From Papaver somniferum (lineage: Eukaryota > Streptophyta > Magnoliopsida > Ranunculales > Papaveraceae), in assembly GCF_003573695.1 (NCBI RefSeq), contig NC_039359.1:119791849-119855848 (forward strand): a stretch of DNA of 64,000 nucleotides. Reading direction: 5' to 3'. The notes under the pieces were generated by a model, which was given only the letters and a program-made list of their open reading frames with translations, made no database searches and had not been told where the DNA came from. The translations under genes and the position numbers were made by a program. Of this stretch, positions 57,046 through 64,000 are shown piece after piece. Each line of letters opens with the position of its first letter. Position 1 is the stretch's first letter.

Positions 57046-57379
57046 GGTATGCCAAACTTCTAAACTCGTATGCATATATGCAAATTCTGGCATATAGGCA
57101 TACACGACAGAGTTTCCATCGAGCGATAGAGACAGTCAAAAAATCGCTAGCGTCAGTCAAGCTGTCGCTCGACGCCATGATTATCGCTGATTAATTCATC
57201 ATCCAACAGCTGCAGTTTTTCATGATTATAATCTATGAAAATATTATGATAAGCACCCGATGTTGGGTTTCAGATGCAAGGGATATAGATTTGAGATATT
57301 ATGTTGAAACATAAAACTAGTTCATTAATTAAAATAAAAAATTACATTTGAAATATTTAAACTAAACTATGCAAATAAA
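57046..57379. other. Non-coding stretch
   Basis: Sequence with repeated tatgcatatatgca and ggcatata words near 57065-57105 and the word gtcgct(a/c)g at 57143 and 57165. I see no gene. Confidence 0.4.
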
Positions 57380-58365
57380 CTACTGATTTCCTTGACCGTT
57401 TCTTTCTTGACCAAAGACCCAATTACCCTCATTTTCTGGATCAAGAGTATTGTTCAACATTTCAGTTATTGAGCCAGGTTCGGTTTGAGACTGACTTGGA
57501 GGTTGAGTCTCATCAGAATCACCAAAACCTTGGAAGGGAACACGATACAAATCTTGAAATGGGTGTTGTTGATATGGTGGAGGAGTTTGCTGATATAACT
57601 GAAATGCTGATGAGCTTGAGGCAATTGGGGTAAACAAATTTGTTTACCTAATACATTCTAACTTCACACCACCTCCGGGAGTAATTATGTCCATATGTGC
57701 CGGAGTTGTATCCATGCAAACGTGTTCATTAGCTCCACGTTCTACTTGAGTATCTAACACTAGGTTTGGAGTAGAACTTTCTGGTGCCTCCTACATACGA
57801 CGTCTCAATCTTCTTTCACTTCCACGACTTTGATGACTTCCGGTTGGACTCATTCCTGCACCACTCGGACTCAAATGAGTCATTCCTCTACCACCTCTAC
57901 TACTGGGACTCATTCCTCTACTACTGGGACTCATTCCTTTACCACCAGGACTCATTCCCCTACTACAACCTGAACCATCATAACATTCAAATTCTTGAAT
58001 CATGTCAAACATCATGTTGTCCCTCTGTTTTTGCAACTCCTCCAAGTGGAATCTCTGAAATCCCTGAAGTAGAGCTTCATAATTGTTACACCAAGTCTGA
58101 TACTCCACCGGTGTGGCGTTGACCCCCCAGTATGGATAACTCCGATCAGGTGCACTGGAAGTAATTGGATACGTAAAAACCTCTCCAGATGTCGTCGATA
58201 TAGTATGTACCTCCCAAATTGTGGCATAGTTGACGATGCACTTTGAGAAGGATATGCAAATGCGTCGCCCGTATCTGGTGGAGGTTGGGAAGGAAGATAT
58301 TCATCAACAAGTGGCATCCTACCTAAAGCTGGGAAATCAAATCGACCCAAACTTTGAGGTTGCAT
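57380..58365 (-). pseudogene. Unrecognised Pro/Ser/Gly-rich protein, broken
   Basis: It begins MQPQSLGRFDFPALGRMPLV at 58365. A frameshift near 58200 leads to GEVFTYPITSSAPDRSYPYW and then EYQTWCNNYEALLQGFQRFH and LEELQKQRDNMMFDMI, a helical block. A GMSPSSRG repeat region follows, then RGSERRLRRRM, a stop at 57790, APESSTPNLVLDTQVERG, a second stop at about 57645 and TNLFTPIASSSSAFQLYQQ, ending ERNGQGNQ at 57380. Apart from one shift and two stops it is one frame of about 325 codons. I do not recognise a family. It may be an accessory protein of a transposon or a decayed host gene. Confidence 0.5.
57846..57965. repeat. 24-bp minisatellite in the unrecognised ORF
   Basis: Four to five copies of a unit with actactgggactcattcct on the plus strand, encoding GMSPSSRG on the minus strand. 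The inner two copies are identical over more than 20 bases; the outer ones have diverged. Confidence 0.8.
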
Positions 58366-58425
58366 AACAATATTGGTCTTGTAAACAGTATCAAACCAAA
58401 ATAGGTAATCATTTCTATCAGTTGG

Positions 58426-58839
58426 TGTTAGAGCATTGCTCGGTTGAACCCACCAAGCGTTGGTATGTCAAGTTTGATTGTCATATTTTAGTGAATCAAA
58501 ACTCATGTTAAGAGTCTCTTGATTATGTACAAGAGTTAAACTTCGTATAGGTTAGCTTGAAGCATTAGGATATGAGATATTACAAGTATTGCGAAGTATT
58601 GAAGATGTGAAGAAGCAAGGAGCTACAACGACAACAATCATCCTTCCACTTGAGGTTAGTGATATTTTACTTAAACTGTTTCATTCCCTAACGTATCTTT
58701 CAAGTCGTGCATATTGAAAACATAACTGCGAAGCATGTTTGAACTCTAGATAGACATAGTATTAAGGAATACAATACGAGGTTTATTGCTTAACCATTAA
58801 ACTTTGTAGATAGGACATCTCCATAATCATTTGAATGCT
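58426..58839 (+). repeat. LTR H: start of another SIRE-type LTR
   Basis: TGTTAGAGCATTGCTCGGTT is the same LTR start as in F, and the order of words (tatgtcaagtttgattgtca, gtgaatcaaaactcatgtt) is related to caagcatgtttgccaatgtt, gtgatcaaaactataagtc. After the first 100 bases it is diverged from F, so it is another family. It is cut at 58839 by element C. There is no PBS or coding region. Confidence 0.75.
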
Positions 58840-60531
58840 TGATAGACACATTTTTGTGTCTGAATTATCCCCGGTGTCTCTATTGTTAGTGCTTGATTTT
58901 GTACTTATTATGGTGTTTTTATGTTTGTGTAGGTGTTTTACGAGAAATACACTTGTGTGGAAAAAGTTGCTAAAAACGTGCTATTTGGAACCCCGAAGAA
59001 CACCTACTATTCGGACTCTCGGTGTGGATAAGGGGCACCTAAATGATAAGGGGTATCCCATGGTTATTTGTACCCCAGGGCGACACCTTTTACTCGCACT
59101 CCCATATTTGTTAGGGGAGGTCGTCCCCTACATTTGAATCATGGTTTTGGCGGGAAAATAGTTTCCTCTCCTGCATAGCTTCCTGATATGATTTGCATGA
59201 GATGTAATCGGAATTTTGGTCAGAGTATGATTGGGAATGACGTGTCACAGTCAAACATGGAATGTATGTTCATCAGTTTCGACAAAACATGGATTAATCT
59301 TTGGTTTAGACAAAACAGGGTTGCAGTCAACTGGAAGATTTAGGGCTCGAGTTTTGGTGATGATTTAGCCAGACTCAATAGCTGGAATTGCTTGGGAAGA
59401 CTTGAATGAGCCTAACAGGATTGGTATAGGTCTTTGGTTCGATTAAATTTTTCCAGAACCCGTTGTTGAAGTAAAGCAGCGAAGATGCATGCTTTCTCGT
59501 GAAAACAGATTCTGAGGATTATTCTGTTCTATTTTTGGAAGGTTGGCGTGCGTCTTGAGCATGTCTAGAACTTTATGATTTGTGTACACATTCATTTGAT
59601 GCGTGATTGAGTACATATTGATAGCTGCAGACACGAAATCATGAAGAAAATAAAAAAAGGGGGAAACAAAATATTCCCGAGTTATGAGAGAATATTTTGT
59701 TGTTTAATGCGATATTTGAAGGTGCTGAGAGTATATATAGGTGTTACGGGACTCAGAGAAAAGGTGTGGAGAGTTTTGGGAAGTTTTGGAGGCTACAGAA
59801 TGAAGAAATCACGAGTTGCAGAGCTGCCATTTTTATGCTGCTGCTGCTGATGAAGAACACCAAGAACATAAGACCCACACTGAGCAGTCTTATTTTGCTA
59901 CAAATTTTGCGACACAGCAACAGCAATCTTATTTTGCTACAGTTATTGCGACACAGCGGCAGCTGTCTTAGAGAAACAGTAACACATATAATTGTTACAA
60001 AGGCCCTGTTTTATACCTTTTCTCCTTGTAAACACCTTTTTGAGCAATGAAAAATTCCTTTGAGTGTGTTTTCACCATACAGAGCTAGACCCCATCACTG
60101 GGACAACGGAGGAAGCAACTTTTCATGATTGTGGTAAATGAATTAATTCTTTTATTGACTTTTTGCATAGATTTAATTGTTTTATGATTTCAATTAATTA
60201 TTTGTTATTTTGTTAGATGCCGCATGCTTAGTTTTAATTACTTTAGATGCATCATGCTTTTAACTTACAAATAATATTTTACGAAATCTATTTTTGGCAA
60301 AGAACTAGAGTCACAACTTCTTTTGTTTGAGCTATATTGTTTAGAGTTAATGATTGAACCACAACAATATGAAAAGCAGTGGAATCCCGAGTCCCGGTAT
60401 CTCTTCATTCTGTGACAAATTTTGTATATATATTTTTCCTTATTTTCTTTATTAAATCTTAAACAAATTCTCAACAAATCTGAGTGAACGAATCATCTTA
60501 CTACAACATCATTCATTGAAAAATACCATCA
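58840..60531 (+). repeat. 5' LTR of element C (1692 bp)
   Basis: It starts TGATAGACACATTTTTGTG and ends AAATACCATCA before the PBS. Blocks shared with the B LTR include ttgtgtaggtgttttacgag near the start and catcactgggacaacggagg near 60090. TATA box at 59732-59739 (TATATATAG). The region 59860-59960 has two copies of cttattttgctaca. Confidence 0.82.
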
Positions 60532-60536
60532 ATTTT

Positions 60537-60554
60537 TGGCGTCGCCGACGGGGA
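60537..60554 (+). promoter_or_regulatory. Primer-binding site of element C
   Basis: TGGCGTCGCCGACGGGGA, related to the tRNA-Asp-type PBS of A and B and intermediate between them at the 3' side. Confidence 0.72.
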
Positions 60555-60856
60555 TTTGTTTATAAATTTTTTTTTAGTTTTTTTTTTATTTGTTCTTTTT
60601 TACGCGTTTTGGTACTTTTGTTTGCTTTTAGATTTTGAGCTAAGCTAAAGAAAAAGAGAAGTGCTGAAAAGAAAGGCGAATCCCAAAAAGGAAAGAAAAG
60701 AGAAATCCAAAAGGAGTGAAGAAGAAGATTTTGTAAATAATTTTTATTTTATTTTTTTAGAAACTGTAATTAAGTTTTTTTTTATTTTTGTAAATTTTTA
60801 TTTTTGGACATTTTTATTTTTGGACATTGGACATTTTTATTTATTATTTTTTTTAA

Positions 60857-61590
60857 AAAACCCTACGGAAGGGTACTTTTAAATAAACTGTGTGCAGAGA
60901 AGGACGGCGATTACGATATCTCCTCGGCCCCTCGGGTTCGTACATGACATAGGAGTCGTGGCCCGACTCGACTTCAAAGGTTCATCCCCCGTCTGGAACG
61001 GGAGGTAAGAATTCTAAACACCCGCGAATCCCCTATCAGCGGGTTTACTGGATGATTTTGTATGCCTATATGTTGAGGACCTGAAATCGGATTTAATTTT
61101 CTAGTAAAGGGCAAGACCTGGCCAAATCAAGATAAGGACTCGGATTTCATCACCGTTTCCTTCTTGCCCGCCTTAGGAACACGTAACCTACGCGAACTTA
61201 AGCCTAAAATTTTGACTAGAACGAGACCGATAGGGTAACGATCTTAATAGGAAATTCATTCGAAAAATATTGGTTACTCTTTTAAGCATACTTAGAAGTT
61301 CATGATGGTTTCTGTGAGTTGATTGCGTGACTGCGCCGCCTTGTAATGCAGTGAGGCCTTGGGTATCAAAGCTCCACGCAGCTTCCCTCGCCTCTATTCA
61401 ACATACTTTGACTCGGATTGATTCCAGAGGGGTTTGCTCAAATTGTAACGAATTCCCTTTCGAAGGATTAGAAGCTGGTCTAGAAACAATCTAAGTGGAT
61501 CCATCATGCTTTTTGTTTGATAGATAAAATAGGCTTGTTGTGGTCGAGTCAGCCTTCTTTGTGTTTCTTTAGAATTCCCTTGCAGTTAGG
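60857..61590 (+). other. Conserved leader of element C with candidate GT-AG intron (61005-61585)
   Basis: It is nearly collinear with 8971-9710 of element B: accctacggaagggt, ggacggcgatt.cgatat, ctcggcccctcgggttcgta, donor ggag|GTAAGA at 61005 and acceptor cccttgCAG ending at 61585. The candidate intron is 581 nt; the ATG is five bases after the junction at 61591. Confidence 0.6.
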
Positions 61591-63330
61591 ATGTCGAACT
61601 AGTATTATAATAGCCAATACAATGAGTATCCGACTGAGCAGCTTAGACATTATCCTTTTTATGACCATAGTGTGAATAGTGATTGGGAACGCGAAACCTT
61701 TGAAGGTTATGGTCCATACCATTTTGATCCCAATTACTATCCACATACCCACAGGTCATACGAGCAAAAAAATCCTTCTATTTCTCTAGAAGAGTCTCTC
61801 AAGAGTTTCAATGAGTCAGCACGGAAGTTATTTATGAAAAATACTTATAATATTCTTCTCCCAGAAGAGTCCGTAGAGCGGTCAACTAAGTTATCTCTAG
61901 AAGAGACCCTCAAGCAATTTACTGAGAATACAAATAGGATTGTGGAAAAACTTGCTCAGGATAGTCTTAATTTCCAGTGTAGTTTTCCCAATACCACCCT
62001 CGAAAATAAGGATAGTTTTTATTCACATAATCAAGATGACGAGGTTAGAATTGGTAACACTACTTGTTTTGATAAGGTTCGATCATTTTCATGTTATTAT
62101 AGTGATGATTATGATGAGGATAGTATTGATGAAGAACATGAAATATGTAGGCATAGTGATCAGGAATTTGTTACTCCGATTGAGCTTTATAATGATACTG
62201 TTGTTTCTAATACAAATCCGAATAATTTTAATAATTATTCACCTATTCAAAAGGATGTGGATTTGACTAGAGATACCACCGTTTTAGACGGTGTAGTTCA
62301 TGATTCTTTAGCCTGCAGTATGTTGGATAATCCATTATTTGATGTGCCTATCAGTGAATCGGAGGAGGTAACTATGATTAAAACCTTAGTTGATGAGCCT
62401 TTATATGAAACTTTCTCTGATAATCCTTTATATGATTGTGATGATGGTTTAGAGGAAAGAGTTTACCCTGAGAATACTGTTTTAGAATCTAGCGATTTAG
62501 AAACACTAGTCTTAGAAGATGATAAACTCGTAGAAATGAGTGAAGATCAACCCAACTTATAAGAATCTATTGACCATTTCCAGGAATCTGATGACATAGA
62601 AATTAGGGAAGTTGTGACTAGTCTTTCTAGAAACACAGAAAACTCTAAGTTTGGGGGTGATTATCATTTTCCGTGTGCTTTAACTCTTAGAAAGTACCCT
62701 CCTGTAGGACTTGACATTTGTGCCTCAACCATCTTACAAGATTATCTTCATACACGTTTTCCCAAACCTAATGATGTCTAGAAAGAAGCTCAGTTGTTAG
62801 AAACACATCCTCTGGTTGATGTGGTTAACCCAGGCTATGATACCAAGATTGACTTTGTTTTCCCACCAAAACCTTTTCTTCCAATTGTGAGAACTTTTGA
62901 TTTTAAGATGTGTCGATTATTAAGTTTTGAGACTAAACCTAATCACTTTAGGATATTAGGGTCGACACATTTTCTTAAGGATGACCACCTCTTTCATTGT
63001 GGTCAGCTGTGTGAGTCAAATCTAATTGACTTACAGGATCCCCAATTATTCAGGTTGTTGTTATGTGCTTCTAAGTTCTTAGTTGAGTTTTTCCAGACTC
63101 TAATACCTGAACCGGATCTTAGCTTTGAGGAAATCCAACCGATGAAAACCTTTTATCTAGACCCAGTTATAGAACCTGAACCTGAGCCACAACTAGATGT
63201 ATTTGTCTTAAACAAGGGTATGTTCGGTATATTTTTGGTCTGTTGCAGTTTCCTCTTCTTGTGGGTAATACTTTTTGATCCAGATGACCCACAGTTATTC
63301 CGGCTACTTCTATATGATTCTATGAGGTGA
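61591..63330 (+). pseudogene. Element C single ORF, about 580 codons, three stops
   Basis: MSN at 61591 is followed by a TAG, then the frame is open: YPTEQLRHYPFYDHSVNSDW (Tyr-rich), SLEESLKSFNESARKLF and SLEETLKQFTENTNRIVEK (heptad-like), an acidic middle, to a stop at 62560. It continues in frame with FGGDYHFPCALTL, VGLDICASTILQDY, a stop at 62779, then THPLVDVVNPGYDTKIDF, CRLLSFETKPNHFRILGSTH, CGQLCESNLIDLQDPQLFRL and the C-terminus GMFGIFLVCCSFLFLWVILF, a clear 20-residue hydrophobic segment, followed by DPDDPQLFRLLLYDSMR. No frameshift in 580 codons. The C-terminal half is better conserved with B than the N-terminal half. Neither gag nor pol motifs. Confidence 0.78.
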
Positions 63331-64000
63331 CTAATTCTTCCAATGTCTGGCTGAAGACTTTAAACTTAGCACTTCTTGGGAGGTAACCCAATATTCTTGC
63401 GACACGGTAATATCTTTCCTTATCTCTTTTGCTTCAAGTGGTAACAGTTTCTCCTTGTTCATGCTTTTAATTTTATCTTTAGAACATTGAGGACAATGTT
63501 AGATTTAAGTTTGGGGGTATGGGAGAAACATTTTAGTCGCATTTTTGAAACTTCTAGCGTCACATAGTACCCGGTTAGCTAAGTTTACATACTGTTTCTC
63601 ATCGAAAAGATAGAAATTGGAATGCTAGAGATAACAACATATTGAGACATTAGAGAAAAAGACATTGAGATCCTTGAAATTCAGGAGATAACTTGTTCCT
63701 TTTAGAGGGTAACCGTGATGGACCTAACCATCCATGATGGAAAGACGAGTAGGGCAGGAGGAAATGCCAGAAAGACAAAGCAACCTCACAATGTAGTCTT
63801 AGTTACTGGATTATTACGACTCTCTCTCAGTAGAAACTTATCATCATCAACAAGCGGAGCGATATCAAAATATATGAATAAAGTTGAAGACGTTTAAGGT
63901 TTAGAAGTAACAATAGAAAAGAATATTTCAAAAATCAAAGTTGAAGACTTAGTTACAAAAAGTTATAAGAACAAATGATATAAGTTGTTGAAGTTCATGA
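63331..64000 (+). other. 3' non-coding region of element C
   Basis: cacttcttgggaggtaaccc (about 63370) and the hairpin ACATTG-AGGA-CAATGT (63484-63499) with a G-run at 63508 are as in B. From about 63540 the sequence no longer resembles B. A small ORF at 63715-63897 has no recognisable features. The 3' LTR is not reached. Confidence 0.7.

Larger units (their letters stand above)
58840..64000 (+). mobile_element. Element C: non-autonomous LTR element related to B, 3' end outside
   Basis: 5' LTR 58840-60531, PBS 60537-60554, leader with candidate intron, one broken ORF (61591-63330), hairpin and G-rich tract, then non-coding DNA to the window end. Plan and sequence parallel element B. Nothing from pol is found in 5.1 kb. 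Inserted into LTR H, with atgct before the LTR. Confidence 0.85.

Overview
This is plant nuclear DNA made almost entirely of nested, decayed LTR retrotransposons. The evidence is copia and gypsy polyprotein remnants of plant type, primer-binding sites of plant-element type (initiator-Met-like TGGTATCAGAGC, and forms close to the 3' end of plant tRNA-Asp, TGGCGCCG..G.CG.GGA), LTR pairs, TG/CA termini and polypurine tracts. I see no intact host gene, no tRNA or rRNA gene, no CRISPR array and nothing prokaryotic. A eudicot is likely; I do not assign a species.

Layout. 1-2732: 3' part of a degenerate Ty1/copia element (+) with a 189-bp LTR. 2733-7411: element A (-), non-autonomous, tRNA-Asp-like PBS, one broken ORF of an unusual type. 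7412-13720: element B (+), same class as A, with both LTRs. 13721-37674: two minus-strand Ty3/gypsy elements of the Tat/Ogre type (D1, D2) joined head to tail as LTR-internal-LTR-internal-LTR. The LTR at 23648-27445 is shared: it has a PBS on one side and a polypurine tract on the other. D1 keeps protease, RT, two RNase H domains and integrase but has lost the gag core. D2 keeps gag and a protease remnant but no RT, RNase H or integrase. D1 also carries an antisense (+) transcription unit between integrase and 3' LTR, with a TATA box, a GC-rich leader exon and a 969-nt GT-AG intron ending 4 nt before the ATG.

37675-45444: element E (+), a SIRE/Maximus-like Ty1/copia with gag and a small third ORF but no pol. 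45445-47094 plus 55965-56184: an inverted LTR (G) of the same family, into which element F (47095-55942, +) inserted. F has pol but most of its gag is deleted. 56185-58425: a non-LTR stretch with minus-strand pseudogenes (one PIF/Harbinger-ORF1-like), a foldback repeat and a minisatellite. 58426-58839: start of another SIRE-type LTR (H), interrupted by element C (58840-64000, +), a relative of A and B that runs off the window.

How the parts relate. A, B and C share a protein plan that is neither recognisable gag nor pol: Tyr-rich N-terminus, heptad-like repeats, acidic middle, conserved C-terminal block and a hydrophobic tail. They presumably depend on enzymes from other elements. D1/D2 and E/F are complementary defective pairs (pol without gag, gag without pol). 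All coding regions carry stops or frameshifts, so nothing here looks autonomous now. The B LTRs are the most alike by eye, so B is probably among the younger insertions.
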